A DNA stretch of 64,000 bases from Limiplasma sp031549415 (lineage in GTDB: Bacteria > Bacillota > Clostridia > Christensenellales > Aristaeellaceae): contig JAVBPU010000009.1 in the NCBI GenBank assembly GCA_031549415.1, positions 119,407-183,406 of the forward strand, given 5' to 3'. The position numbers and the translations under genes are program-made. Below, one piece after another: positions 32,790 through 41,779 of the stretch. A model generated the notes under the pieces. It was not told the DNA's origin. It worked only from the letters and a program-made list of their open reading frames with translations, and ran no database searches. Numbering within the stretch: position 1 is the stretch's first letter; every line of letters starts with the position of its first letter.

Positions 32790-33719
32790 CTAGGCAAAAA
32801 CCGTGGCCGGGTTCGTGACGGTGATTTGGAAAAGCTGTTCCTCCCGGAGGCCGCTTTTTCTCAGCATGGGCAGGAACTGTGTTAAAATATAATCCAGCCC
32901 CACATCCCCGCCATATTGAAGCATCCTTTGGCGGGTGGTGTCCATGGAAAGCAAAAGCTGCTTTTCATACCCTTTGTCCAGCATGTGGCGGATGAGCTGG
33001 ATTTCACTCTCATTGTCGTGGTATTTGAACCGGGCGATGGTGTCATATTCCAGCATGGCCCCGGTCTTTGCCACGGCTTCATGAATGCCAAAATCCCCGG
33101 CCTGCCGGTCCACATGGCAAACCAACAGGCGGTGGGGGGGCACCCCCAGCCGCACGCATAAGGCCACAGCCTCCACGGCGCCCCGGCCAAATTCAGTATG
33201 CAAAATCAAAGGAACCTTCGCCAAGGCCGCTGCCCGGGCCGCCGCCCGAAGCTGGATGGCAAAGCGTCCGCTTGCCCCATCTTCGCCGATGGCTGCCTTG
33301 ACAGCTCCGGCCAAAATGGGTGGTTGGCCCGCATCCGCCTCGTCCTGGATCCCCTGGGTCAGCTCCTTCACAAACTGGGCGTAAAGCTGCTCCTCTGTGT
33401 CTACTTGGCAGGGATGGTCCTTGGGGTAAAACAGGGGCATGTGGTAGCCCGTCACCGCCACGATCTGCACGCCGCTGGCCAAGCTTAACCGGCGCAGCGC
33501 GGAAGCGTTGCGCCCAGCCCCCCAGGGCTGGCAATCCACCAGCGTGCAGCCGCCGGCCTGGCGGAACCTTTGCAGCTCTCCCGCAGATTTCTCCTCCTCA
33601 TCCATCAGCAGGGCTGGGTTTTTTTCAGATGCCGGACTCTTTTGGAGCCACACATGTTCATGGGTTTGGCAATATTGCACCGCAGAGAGCGCCAATTCCC
33701 CCAGCACCGTCTGAACCAT
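32790..33719 (-). CDS. Phosphotriesterase-family hydrolase, possible lactonase
   Basis: This amidohydrolase-fold metalloenzyme has about 309 residues. Metal ligands are visible in order: HxH in QTHEHVW (H20, H22), the bridging lysine in GAVKAAIG, histidines in LILHTEFG and LLVCHVDR, and the catalytic aspartate in LSMDTTR. Bacterial family members in catabolic operons are mostly lactonases and not organophosphate hydrolases, so a second lactone-opening step beside SMP-30 is plausible. Two ATGs lie 6 bases apart at the start; the inner one (33719) is better spaced from GGGAGG. It is first in the operon leading to the aldolase. Confidence 0.85.
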   Translation of the reverse strand: MVQTVLGELALSAVQYCQTHEHVWLQKSPASEKNPALLMDEEEKSAGELQRFRQAGGCTLVDCQPWGAGRNASALRRLSLASGVQIVAVTGYHMPLFYPKDHPCQVDTEEQLYAQFVKELTQGIQDEADAGQPPILAGAVKAAIGEDGASGRFAIQLRAAARAAALAKVPLILHTEFGRGAVEAVALCVRLGVPPHRLLVCHVDRQAGDFGIHEAVAKTGAMLEYDTIARFKYHDNESEIQLIRHMLDKGYEKQLLLSMDTTRQRMLQYGGDVGLDYILTQFLPMLRKSGLREEQLFQITVTNPATVFA

Positions 33720-33818
33720 CCGCATCCCCTCCCTATGGCAGGACTTTTGTGTAGGTAGGAACGTTGTATTGTCATGATCTTAGAGAGCAAAAGAAAGACG
33801 AAAGAAAGCTGGCGGCCT

Positions 33819-34574
33819 TTATTCGGCCGTATCAATTAAGATGTCCACTTCAAAGCGGTTCCGGTCGCCCCGGTACCGTGCCATGGAGTATTCGATGGGC
33901 TCATTGAACTTGTTGTAACCAATGGTTTGCGCAAACTGAATCGGCTTTCCGTTGCGGATGTTCAAATTGACCACATCTTTGCTGGTGGCGGCCACCGCCT
34001 CCAAGACGCGCGTCACCCGGCAGATTCTGGTTTTTTCGCTGGTGGCCAGCACCTTGTACAGCGATTCCTTATTGAAGTCATGCTGCAGCACATAGCCGCA
34101 TTCTTGGAAGGGCAGATAGGTTTCCACCGTGACGATGGGATCATCGTCTGCGTAGCGGCGGCGGTACAGATACACATATTTGCCCTCGGTGGGCAGCTCA
34201 AAAGTAGCCGCCACCCGTTCTGGCAAGCGGACCGTTTCGCATTTCAGCACTTCCGTCCGGGGGGTGCAGCCCGTGCGGGCGATCTGCTCATTAAACGTTT
34301 CCAGCCGTTTGATAAAATCCTGCTTGATCTTCGTGCGCGCCACAAAGGTGCCCTTGCTTTTGATGCGGTAGAGCCAACCCTCTTGCACCAGCTCGGTAAT
34401 GGCCTGCCGTACGGTGGTACGGCTGATTTGGAACATTTCCGAGAACTCTTTTTCCGTTGGAATCAAGCCGTCCACTTGGTACGCGCCGCTTTTGATTTCT
34501 TCCAGCAGCATATTTTTGAGCTGGAAATAAAGCGGGATGGGCACGGTTTTATCAAGTCTTTGGATGGAAAGCAT
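33819..34574 (-). CDS. GntR-family transcriptional regulator with UTRA domain
   Basis: This 251-residue HutC-type regulator has a winged helix at about 10-78 with the hallmarks IPLYFQLKNML, GLIPTEKEFSEMFQISRTTVRQAI and GTFV. The UTRA ligand-binding domain (about 95-245) includes YLYRRRYADDDPIVTVETYLP and a final EYSMARYRGDR. UTRA domains sense sugar phosphates or sugar acids, which relieve repression. It sits centrally in the island, divergent from the glycerol-dehydrogenase-like gene and upstream of the hydrolase-dehydrogenase-aldolase operon. It is the likely local repressor. A motif shared with the neighbouring operon covers its own promoter, suggesting autoregulation. Confidence 0.9.
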   Translation of the reverse strand: MLSIQRLDKTVPIPLYFQLKNMLLEEIKSGAYQVDGLIPTEKEFSEMFQISRTTVRQAITELVQEGWLYRIKSKGTFVARTKIKQDFIKRLETFNEQIARTGCTPRTEVLKCETVRLPERVAATFELPTEGKYVYLYRRRYADDDPIVTVETYLPFQECGYVLQHDFNKESLYKVLATSEKTRICRVTRVLEAVAATSKDVVNLNIRNGKPIQFAQTIGYNKFNEPIEYSMARYRGDRNRFEVDILIDTAE

Positions 34575-34638
34575 ATACGATCGACCCCTTCTGCAAAACC
34601 TCTTGATGCCCGATCATTCATGAATGTAATGTCATTGC

Positions 34639-34653
34639 TTTGCCATTATATCA
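34639..34653. promoter_or_regulatory. Shared motif, copy 3, over the gntR promoter
   Basis: TTTGCCATTATATCA covers the minus-strand TATAAT box of the gntR gene. Confidence 0.4.
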
Positions 34654-34672
34654 TTTTTTGCTAATTCCGCAA
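34645..34672 (-). promoter_or_regulatory. Promoter of gntR
   Basis: TTGCGG and TATAAT on the minus strand are 16 bases apart, nearly identical in layout to the promoter at 30751. Confidence 0.58.
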
Positions 34673-34706
34673 GGAAAATTAGCCGTTGGAAGAAAGAACC
34701 ACAGGA

Positions 34707-34735
34707 TTGACAATTTTAGCCATGCGCCATATAAT
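34707..34735 (+). promoter_or_regulatory. Promoter of the glycerol-dehydrogenase-like gene
   Basis: A full-consensus TTGACA and TATAAT with a 17-base spacer lie 60 bases before the start codon. A strong promoter of this kind usually needs a repressor. Confidence 0.75.
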
Positions 34736-34794
34736 CAGACTTAGTTGTAACAAAGGGATATTACGATATTAACTATTTTTGGAGGGTGAAACAT

Positions 34795-35922
34795 ATGGCA
34801 TACATTCCATCGCCGATTCGTGCCTGGGGGTCTCCCAGCCGATACATTCAAGGCCCCAACCTGATGCTCAGCGCAGAAAAATACACCCGGCCTTATGGAA
34901 AGCGGATCGGCGCGATCATCGACCAGGTGCTGTTTGAGGAACTGACGGAAACCCTGAAGAAGGTGTATGAGGGCACTGGCTCTGAGGTGACCACCGTCAT
35001 CTTTAACGCGGACGTGACAGAGCAGGTCATCGACGCCACCACCGAAAAGCTGCGCCCTTTTCACCCGGACGTGATTTTGGGCATTGGCGGCGGCAAAACC
35101 ATGGACACCGCCAAGGCCGTGGCGGATAACTTTTCCGTGCCGGTGATCACCTGCCCCACCACGGCCTCCACAGACGCGCCCACCAGCGCTCTTTCCGTGA
35201 TTTACCGGGAGAACGGCGAGCGTTCCCACGCCCGCCACTACCTCACCAACCCCGCCATGGTGCTGGCGGATTCCACCATCATTGCCAAAGCCCCCATCCG
35301 CTACCTGATTTCCGGCATGGGGGATGCCCTGGCCACTGTGTTTGAGGCCCGGGCCAATGTCCATTCCGACATCGGCAATTATATCAACGAGGACCAGGGG
35401 CCCTTCCGCCATCCCAAAACCGCTGCGGTCATCGCCCAGGCCTGCTACGATACGCTGCTGCGCTACGGCTTGCAGGCCAAGCTGGCGGCAGAGCAGGGCC
35501 TGGTCACCGAAGCGGTGGAGAACATCATTGAGAGCAACACCTTGATGAGCGGCCTGGGCTTTGAAAACACCGGCTGCGCCGGAGCGCACGCCGTGTGTGA
35601 CGGCATCACCGGGGTGCCGGAGGGCACGGAGGCCCTTCACGGCGAGCGGGTTTCCTTCGGCGTCATTTGCCAGTTGGTGGCCGAAGGGGCCCCCATTGAG
35701 CAGATCGACGAGGTGGCGGCCTTCTGCCTGGACGTGGGCCTGCCGCTGACCCTGGAAGACCTGCACATCCCCAAGACCCAAGAAAAATTGGTGGCCATTG
35801 CCGAGTCCAGCCTGCGCTCCCACTGGAATGCCGAGCCCTTCAACGTGACGGTGCCGCAGATCATTGATATCATCCTGGCAGGGGATGCCCTGGGCACGCG
35901 CTATAAAAAAATGCGGGGATAA
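34795..35922 (+). CDS. Glycerol dehydrogenase-like oxidoreductase
   Basis: This 375-residue metal-dependent dehydrogenase is of the GldA family. The NAD-binding glycine motif is ILGIGGGKTMDTAKA, followed by CPTTASTDAPTSALSV, typical of GldA. Metal ligands are expected at the Asp in SGMGDALAT and the histidines in CAGAHAVCDG and EALHGERVSFG. Glycerol is oxidised to dihydroxyacetone by the reference enzyme; in this island another vicinal diol or sugar acid is just as likely. GGAGGG lies 8 bases before ATG 34795. It is monocistronic and divergent from gntR. Confidence 0.9.
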   Translation: MAYIPSPIRAWGSPSRYIQGPNLMLSAEKYTRPYGKRIGAIIDQVLFEELTETLKKVYEGTGSEVTTVIFNADVTEQVIDATTEKLRPFHPDVILGIGGGKTMDTAKAVADNFSVPVITCPTTASTDAPTSALSVIYRENGERSHARHYLTNPAMVLADSTIIAKAPIRYLISGMGDALATVFEARANVHSDIGNYINEDQGPFRHPKTAAVIAQACYDTLLRYGLQAKLAAEQGLVTEAVENIIESNTLMSGLGFENTGCAGAHAVCDGITGVPEGTEALHGERVSFGVICQLVAEGAPIEQIDEVAAFCLDVGLPLTLEDLHIPKTQEKLVAIAESSLRSHWNAEPFNVTVPQIIDIILAGDALGTRYKKMRG

Positions 35923-36018
35923 GCCGCATTTCAAAAGCATTCCAAGAAAGCTGCCTGAAAATAGCATACAAGAAAAGACCGGGGCTTACCGCCTTTTGCC
36001 GTACCGCATGGCGAATGG

Positions 36019-37776
36019 TCAGGCCCCGGTTTCCTGATTTTTTTCATGCAGCGGAAACGCAAAATAGATGACGGTGCCCCAGTTTTCCTTGCTGTAGATG
36101 CGGAGCCCGGAGCCTTCGCCATAGAGAAGCCGGATGCGCTGGTTGATGTTGACCAGGCCGATATGCTCGTCATAATGCCATTTTTCTTGCAAATTCGCCC
36201 GCACCTGGGCCAGGCGTTCCTCGTTCATGCCCACGCCATTGTCCTTAATCAAAAAATGCAACCGGTCGCCGCGCCTGCAAATGCGGATTTTGATGTCCAC
36301 GCTGCGGCTGCGGGAAAGGCCGCCGTGCTTCATGGAGTTTTCCAGCAGAGGCTGAAACAGCAGCTTCATCACGGAAATGTCCAGAAGCACGTCCTGATAG
36401 TCCCATAGAATGCTGTATTGGTTTTTGTACCGGATGTTTTGGATGGACATGTAGCGGCGGGTAAAATCAATTTCCTGCCGCAGGGTTGTTTTTTCCTCCG
36501 GGTTGGACAGGCAATATTTCAAAATGGCGCTGAGGTTTTCGATCATTTCGTTGGCCAGGGTGTGGGCGCCCGCCAGTTCCATGATTTTCCAGTTGATGGT
36601 TTCCAGGGTGTTGAACAGGAAATGGGGATTGATCTGTGCCTGCAGGGCCTTGAGTTCGTACAGGTCCATTTGATATTTCCGCTCCGCCAGCTGCAGGCGC
36701 ATTCGGTTGCCGGACATGGCCATGTTCAGCACATTCAGAACAATATAGTCATAAATGTTCCCGGTGCGGCTGACGGTGTCCGCGTATTCGCCGGTTTTTT
36801 CGTACTGGGCCAGGGTATCCACAATGCTGAGCAATTGGGCGCGGATGCGGCGGGTGGTGGAAACGGCGATGAGGCTGCCCACACAGCCCACGGCCAGCAC
36901 GCTGATGAGGGTGGTGACCATCAGCTGCATGGTCAGCAAATACCCCGCGCGGGTGGGTACCAGGGAGTAAAAGGATAAGCCGTATTGGGAAGACGCGCTT
37001 TCATAGCAGCGGTAGGACCCGGTGGCCAAAAGCCCGCCGGGTTGCCGCAAAGCGGCGATATCGGTCCGCGGCTTATCCCCGCCATTGCTGAGCACAATGC
37101 GGCCCATCTCGTCCGCCACCAGCAGAATTTGGCCTTCGTAGCGCACCATGCCCCGGAGCAGCGAGGTCACATAGTCCGCGTCCAGGTTCAGCGTTACCAG
37201 GCCATCCCCGCCGGAGGTGCCGGGGGAACGGAGAGCCCGGTTGAGGGTCAGCACCACCGTGGGTTCCTTTTCAAAGGCGTACCGCTTGATTTGGCGGCGT
37301 TCAAAAAGCCGCTGCTGCTTCACGGGAAGCGCCAGCTTCTCCAGCCAGTCGGTATCGTAGAAGCCCTCCAGCTTGGTGAGGCCGATATCGCTGCAAAGCA
37401 GCTTGCTGTAGCCGTAATAATAGACATAGGCGGAATGCAGGTATGGATTGGTATTGACGGGGGTGTCCACCGCGTTGTTAATAAAGAGAACGCTTTGGTG
37501 CTCCGCATAGGTGTAGTGGGTGGAGGAAAGAATGGCCTTGGTGCGGGAAATGATGGTGGGGTTGGAGCTAAAGATATAGATGTACTGGTCCAAATCCCGC
37601 ATAATCAGCTCCACGTTGTACTGCATGGAGTTGAGGGTGTTTACATTGGAGCGCTGCAAATCGTTTTCCGTATACCGGAAAATGAGGGCGATGGACAACA
37701 CGCTAAGCACCAGCACCGAAAGCAGCATGGGCAGCAACGTGGAAATCAGGTTTTGCCGCAGGATTTTAGCTGTCAT
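36019..37776 (-). CDS. YesM-type sensor histidine kinase
   Basis: This 585-residue membrane sensor has a transmembrane helix at about 13-35, an extracellular sensor region to about 280, a second helix at about 285-307, a HAMP-like stretch, and a His_kinase domain with INPHFLFNTLETI carrying the phosphorylated histidine. The ATPase motifs KDNGVGMNEE and GLVNINQRIRLLYGEGSGL follow. Kinases of this class sense sugars or oligosaccharides outside the cell and phosphorylate a YesN-type regulator. The start at 37776 overlaps the regulator gene by 11 bases, indicating translational coupling. The reading frame is open further upstream, but only inside the regulator gene. Confidence 0.9.
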   Translation of the reverse strand: MTAKILRQNLISTLLPMLLSVLVLSVLSIALIFRYTENDLQRSNVNTLNSMQYNVELIMRDLDQYIYIFSSNPTIISRTKAILSSTHYTYAEHQSVLFINNAVDTPVNTNPYLHSAYVYYYGYSKLLCSDIGLTKLEGFYDTDWLEKLALPVKQQRLFERRQIKRYAFEKEPTVVLTLNRALRSPGTSGGDGLVTLNLDADYVTSLLRGMVRYEGQILLVADEMGRIVLSNGGDKPRTDIAALRQPGGLLATGSYRCYESASSQYGLSFYSLVPTRAGYLLTMQLMVTTLISVLAVGCVGSLIAVSTTRRIRAQLLSIVDTLAQYEKTGEYADTVSRTGNIYDYIVLNVLNMAMSGNRMRLQLAERKYQMDLYELKALQAQINPHFLFNTLETINWKIMELAGAHTLANEMIENLSAILKYCLSNPEEKTTLRQEIDFTRRYMSIQNIRYKNQYSILWDYQDVLLDISVMKLLFQPLLENSMKHGGLSRSRSVDIKIRICRRGDRLHFLIKDNGVGMNEERLAQVRANLQEKWHYDEHIGLVNINQRIRLLYGEGSGLRIYSKENWGTVIYFAFPLHEKNQETGA

Positions 37777-38536
37777 CGCGGAAAGCACCACCCAGCTGGT
37801 TGCGGTATTCCCGTGGGCTTTGCCCAAAGTGCTTTTTAAAAGCCCGGGTGAAATTTTTGGGGTTGCTATAGCCCAGCATTTCGCTGATCTCGTAGGTTCT
37901 GTAGGTGATGTCCTGCATCAGCTTGGCCGCATATTCCATTTTTTGCGCAATCAAATAATCCGAAAAGGCCATGCCCGTCTCTTCTTTGAAAATTGTGCTG
38001 AGATAGGAAGCGCTGAGGTTGATGTAGTCGGCGGCGCTTTCCAGCGTGGCGGTGGCGTGGTTGAGGCGCAAATATTGCTGCACGGTCCGCACAAGCTTAT
38101 TCTTATAAGTGGAGGGCGCGGGGTCCGCCTCCTGGGGCGGGGCCTCCTCCCGTTCCTTGTCCAGCATCCCGGCAATCCGCTGAAAGGTCTCAATCAGGCT
38201 GTTATACTCGGTGGGTTTGAGGGCATAGTCCACCACACCCAGCTTCAGGCCGTCCCGGGCATGCTGAAAATCGCTGTAAGCGCTCAGCAGCACCACCTTC
38301 ATATGAATGCCAATGGCTTGCAGGCGGCGGATCAGCTCAATGCCGTCCATAAAGGGCATTTTAATGTCCGTCAGCAGGACGTCCACCGTTCCTGCGGCCT
38401 TCACCAGCGCGTCCAGCGCCTGCTTGCCGTTTTCCGCCTGGCCCGCCACCTCAAACCCCAGCATGTTCCAGGGAAAGAAATTCACAAGTCCCTTCCGGAT
38501 TTCGCTCTCATCATCTACGATAAAGACCCGGTACAT
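37766..38536 (-). CDS. YesN-type response regulator (receiver plus AraC helix-turn-helix)
   Basis: This 256-residue regulator has an N-terminal receiver domain: acidic pair in IVDDES, phosphorylated D57 in LLTDIKM, and lysine in YALKPTEYN. A short acidic linker follows, then an AraC-type DNA-binding domain from about 150 with SASYLSTIFKEETGMAFSDYL and ISEMLGYSNPKNFTRAFKKHFGQSPREYR. It is shorter than many YesN proteins because the linker is reduced. It should activate the sugar ABC operon immediately upstream, in response to the kinase. It is co-transcribed with the transporter genes, 61 bases after the second permease. Confidence 0.93.
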   Translation of the reverse strand: MYRVFIVDDESEIRKGLVNFFPWNMLGFEVAGQAENGKQALDALVKAAGTVDVLLTDIKMPFMDGIELIRRLQAIGIHMKVVLLSAYSDFQHARDGLKLGVVDYALKPTEYNSLIETFQRIAGMLDKEREEAPPQEADPAPSTYKNKLVRTVQQYLRLNHATATLESAADYINLSASYLSTIFKEETGMAFSDYLIAQKMEYAAKLMQDITYRTYEISEMLGYSNPKNFTRAFKKHFGQSPREYRNQLGGAFRDDS

Positions 38537-38597
38537 AGCCCGCCTCCTTTGCCGCAGTGCCGTGGTATACCCCTATTATATCATAGGCGTACAGAGC

Positions 38598-39476
38598 TCA
38601 TCCTTTGATGCCGGTGGTGGCAATTCCGTCCACAAAGTACTTTTGCGCCACGAAAAAGAGCAGCGCGCAAGGCAGCATACAAACCAGGGCCATGGCCAGC
38701 ACGGCGTTCCATTCGATTTTGGAGGCAGTGTCCAGCGTCATGCGCAGCGCCAAGGAAACGGGGTATTTTCGCACGCTGTTGATGTAAATCAGGGAGTTAA
38801 AAAAATCGTTCCAGGTCCAAAGGGATTGGAAGATGATGACGGAAAAGATGGCGGGCTTGCATAGGGGAGTGATGATGTGCCAAAGGAGCTGAAAGGAATT
38901 GCAGCCGTCAATCATCGCCGCCTGGTCCAGCTCCCGGGGAATGCCGCGCATGAATTGGATCATCAGGTACACAAAGAAGGGATTCCCGGCGAAAATGGCG
39001 GGGACAATGAAGGGCAGGTAGCTGTCCAGCCAGTTCAGGTCCCGGAAGAGCAGGTACCTGGGGATGATGATGACGGTGCTTGGCAGCATCAGGGTGGAAA
39101 TCATGATGTAAAACAGGGCCTTTTTGCCACGGAAGCTGAACCGGGCAAAGCCGTAGCCCACCAGCAGGGCGGACAGCACCGTAAAAAGGACCGTGGGGCC
39201 CACCATTTGCACGGTGTTCCACAAAAAATTGGTGAAGGTGAATTGCCCGCTGCCCCGCCAGCCCTTGGCGTAGGAATGCAGCTCCCAGGTATCCGGCAGC
39301 AGCTTGATGGAGCCAAAGATCTCGTGGTTGGGCTTAAAGGACGCGAAGAAAAGCCAAATCAATGGGTAGATCATGGCAAAGCCCAGCAGGATCAGGAACG
39401 CATAGGTTACGCCCGTGGAAAGCGCTTTTCGGGTGGCAAATCTTTTTTGGGGAAGGAATCTTCGTTGGGTGGTCAT
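38598..39476 (-). CDS. Carbohydrate ABC permease, MalG family
   Basis: This 292-residue inner-membrane permease has six predicted helices. The EAA loop that contacts the ATPase is PRELDQAAMIDGCNSFQLLWHIITPLCKP. The end PSNG/DGI-type motif is FVDGIATTGIKG. It forms the channel together with the permease encoded just upstream (15-base gap). As in most CUT1 systems of Firmicutes, no ATPase gene is in the operon; a shared MsmK-type ATPase elsewhere is expected. Confidence 0.93.
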   Translation of the reverse strand: MTTQRRFLPQKRFATRKALSTGVTYAFLILLGFAMIYPLIWLFFASFKPNHEIFGSIKLLPDTWELHSYAKGWRGSGQFTFTNFLWNTVQMVGPTVLFTVLSALLVGYGFARFSFRGKKALFYIMISTLMLPSTVIIIPRYLLFRDLNWLDSYLPFIVPAIFAGNPFFVYLMIQFMRGIPRELDQAAMIDGCNSFQLLWHIITPLCKPAIFSVIIFQSLWTWNDFFNSLIYINSVRKYPVSLALRMTLDTASKIEWNAVLAMALVCMLPCALLFFVAQKYFVDGIATTGIKG

Positions 39477-39491
39477 AGGCTGCGCCTCCTC

Positions 39492-40391
39492 CTACTCATC
39501 CTCATAGTGCACCAGGCCGCTGGAGGATTTAAAGACCAAAATGGTAAAAAAGATGATGATAATGAACAGAACCCAGGACTGGGCGGAGGCATACCCCATT
39601 TTGAAGAACTGGAAGGCATTTTGGTACAGCATCATGCCGTACACATATGTGGTTTTCAGCCCGCCGCCATTGGGGGTGATGATGAAGGCCGCCGTAAACT
39701 CTTGGAAAAGCTGAATCATCTGCATCACCAGATTAAACAGGATGATGGGGGACAAAAGGGGCAGGGTGATGCGAAAGAAGATGCGCGGCTTGGTGGCCCC
39801 ATCAATCTCCGCCGATTCATACAGGGCCTGGGGAATTTGTTGTAAACCGGCCAGAAACAGCACCATGGAGGAACCGAACTGCCAAACCTGCAGCAGCGCC
39901 AGCACCGGCAGGGACGTGGCGGGGTTGCCGATCCAGTCAAAACGCTGAAACTGCAAAAAGGAAAGAAAGTTGTTCACCAGCCCGTCCTTCATAAAAAGAA
40001 AACGCCACAAAATGGAAACGGCCACGCTGCCGCCCATGATGGAGGGCAAATAATATACGGTGCGAAAGGCTCCAATGCCCCTGATTTTCCGGTTGAGGAT
40101 CACCGCCACCAGCAAGGCCATGATCAGCTTGCTGGGCAGGGCGAAGAGCACGTAGAGGAACGTGGCCCGCAAGGATTTGAAAAAATACGGGTCTTTGGTA
40201 AACATGTCCACATAATTGGCCAGGCCCACCACGCGGGGGGCTTTGATCATGGTGTATTCGGTGAAGGAGTAGAAAAGGGAGGACAACAGTGGATACAATT
40301 GCAGCCCCAAAAAGCCCAGAAGCCAGGGCAGGATATACACGTATCCCATATTCTGCCGGCGTGCTAACGTATTGCGGTGTTGTGCTTTCAT
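39492..40391 (-). CDS. Carbohydrate ABC permease, MalF/UgpA family
   Basis: This 299-residue permease has six predicted helices. The EAA loop is PQALYESAEIDGATKPRIFFRITLPLLSP. The N-terminus MKAQHRNTLARRQN is basic and cytoplasmic, followed by YVYILPWLLGFLG. It pairs with the MalG-type permease downstream and receives substrate from the binding protein encoded upstream. A GC-rich hairpin separates it from the binding-protein gene and probably sets their expression ratio. Confidence 0.93.
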   Translation of the reverse strand: MKAQHRNTLARRQNMGYVYILPWLLGFLGLQLYPLLSSLFYSFTEYTMIKAPRVVGLANYVDMFTKDPYFFKSLRATFLYVLFALPSKLIMALLVAVILNRKIRGIGAFRTVYYLPSIMGGSVAVSILWRFLFMKDGLVNNFLSFLQFQRFDWIGNPATSLPVLALLQVWQFGSSMVLFLAGLQQIPQALYESAEIDGATKPRIFFRITLPLLSPIILFNLVMQMIQLFQEFTAAFIITPNGGGLKTTYVYGMMLYQNAFQFFKMGYASAQSWVLFIIIIFFTILVFKSSSGLVHYEDE

Positions 40392-40430
40392 GGTTCACGC
40401 TCCGCTCTTAGAATGGGGATTGTCAAGGAA

Positions 40431-40461
40431 GGGCGTGGGCCACAAGTGAGGACCCACGCCC
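40431..40461 (-). terminator. Intra-operon hairpin after the binding-protein gene
   Basis: GGGCGTGGG and CCCACGCCC form a 9-base stem in the 92-base gap between binding protein and permease, with no T-run after it on the minus strand. Confidence 0.62.
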
Positions 40462-40483
40462 AGAAAACACTGCCAGGAGAGGA

Positions 40484-41779
40484 TTAGTTGGCCTTCATTT
40501 CCTCCAGCTTCTCGCCAATGCGTTGCAGGAACTCATCGGCAGCCTGGTCGCTGGTGATTTCTTTGTACAGCACCTTGGACATGATGTCTACGCTGATGGA
40601 GGTCAGCTCGGCGTTGTCGTTATAGCCGTTCTGGGCGGTTCCGGCGTTGTCGGAGGCCACTTGCACAGCCTGCACCAACGCGGGGTTCAGTTTTTCCACA
40701 CTGGCCAGATAGTCGCGGGATTCCGCGGCAGCGGGCACGCCGCGCACGTCGGTCACGATGTCCAGCGCCTCTTTGTCCGTCAGGATCCAGCTGATGAACT
40801 TCACCGCTTCTTCCTTGTGCTTGGAGCCGGAGTACACGGTGGCAATCATGGCGGGCTTGGTATTGATGGCGGTGTCGGTGGCCCCTTCCAGCACGGGCAG
40901 CCGGGCGGAGGACATCACCACGTTGTCATTGGAAAGCTGCTTGAGGTCCGAGGTCCAGCGGATGCAGATGGCGCCCTGGCCGTTGGCCCAGATGGGGTTC
41001 TGGTCGATCTTTCCGTCATAGGCGGCGGTTTCGCTCAAAGGCTGAATCAGGCCCTTGTCCAGCAGCCCCAGAAGGAAATCATACGCCTGCACCAGGTTTT
41101 CCTTGCCAAAGGGCAGGGTGAGATCATCATTGATGTACTGCCCGCCGTAGGTTTGGATGAGGTAGGGCTTAAACACGTTCTTTTCCAAGGTATGAGAGTC
41201 GGAGTGGAGGAAGATATAATCCGGGTACGCGGCCTTGAATTTCTCGCCTTCCGCCACGAACTTATCCCAGGTCCACAGGGAATCGGGTTTCAGGTCGATG
41301 CCGGTCTCCTCCACCAGCTTCTGGTTGTACATCATGGTGTAGCCGTTCAGGGAGAAGGGCAGGCCTTCCAGGCGGTCGCCCACGCTGCACCAGCCGGCCA
41401 GATAATTGGGGTCAAACTTGTCAATGGCCGCGATGTCGGCGTAGTCCTTGAAGTTCTCAAGGAACTGGCCTTGGGCCGCGAAGTCGGTCAGCCAGGGATA
41501 GTCGATTTGGATGATGTCGGGGGCGGTGCCGCCGGACAGCTGGGTGATCAGCTTTTGGTAGTAGGTGTCAATGGCGGAGTATTCACCCTCAATGGTGATG
41601 TTGGGATTCAGCTCGTGATACTTTTCGCAGGCGGCCAGGGTCGCCTCATGGCGGGCATCGCTGCCCCACCAGGAAAACCGCAGGGTGATTTTTTCCTCGC
41701 TGGCGATGGCGGAGCCAACGCACATCACAAGCAGCATCAGAACCATGGCCAGGGACAGCATCTTCTTGGAAAGCTTCAT
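40484..41779 (-). CDS. Extracellular solute-binding protein, family 1 (carbohydrate)
   Basis: This 431-residue exported binding protein has a signal peptide to about residue 27 (VLMLLVMCVGSAIA). The C-terminal side of that peptide is not a clean lipobox, so membrane anchoring is uncertain. The mature part shows the CUT1 pattern: ITLRFSWWGSDARHEATLAACEKYHELNPNI, GGTAPDIIQIDYPWL, and KHKEEAVKFISWILTDKEA. ATG 41779 has GGAGG 9 bases upstream; an ATG nine bases earlier is too close. A weak promoter (TTTCAG, 17 bases, TATAGT) may lie at 41842-41870. It binds the sugar imported by the two permeases downstream. Confidence 0.93.
   Translation of the reverse strand: MKLSKKMLSLAMVLMLLVMCVGSAIASEEKITLRFSWWGSDARHEATLAACEKYHELNPNITIEGEYSAIDTYYQKLITQLSGGTAPDIIQIDYPWLTDFAAQGQFLENFKDYADIAAIDKFDPNYLAGWCSVGDRLEGLPFSLNGYTMMYNQKLVEETGIDLKPDSLWTWDKFVAEGEKFKAAYPDYIFLHSDSHTLEKNVFKPYLIQTYGGQYINDDLTLPFGKENLVQAYDFLLGLLDKGLIQPLSETAAYDGKIDQNPIWANGQGAICIRWTSDLKQLSNDNVVMSSARLPVLEGATDTAINTKPAMIATVYSGSKHKEEAVKFISWILTDKEALDIVTDVRGVPAAAESRDYLASVEKLNPALVQAVQVASDNAGTAQNGYNDNAELTSISVDIMSKVLYKEITSDQAADEFLQRIGEKLEEMKAN

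Noticed and set aside
32790..33719. Phosphotriesterase-family gene considered as an organophosphate-degrading enzyme
   Set aside because: The metal site is shared by lactonases, and the sugar-acid neighbours favour that role; nothing points to organophosphates.
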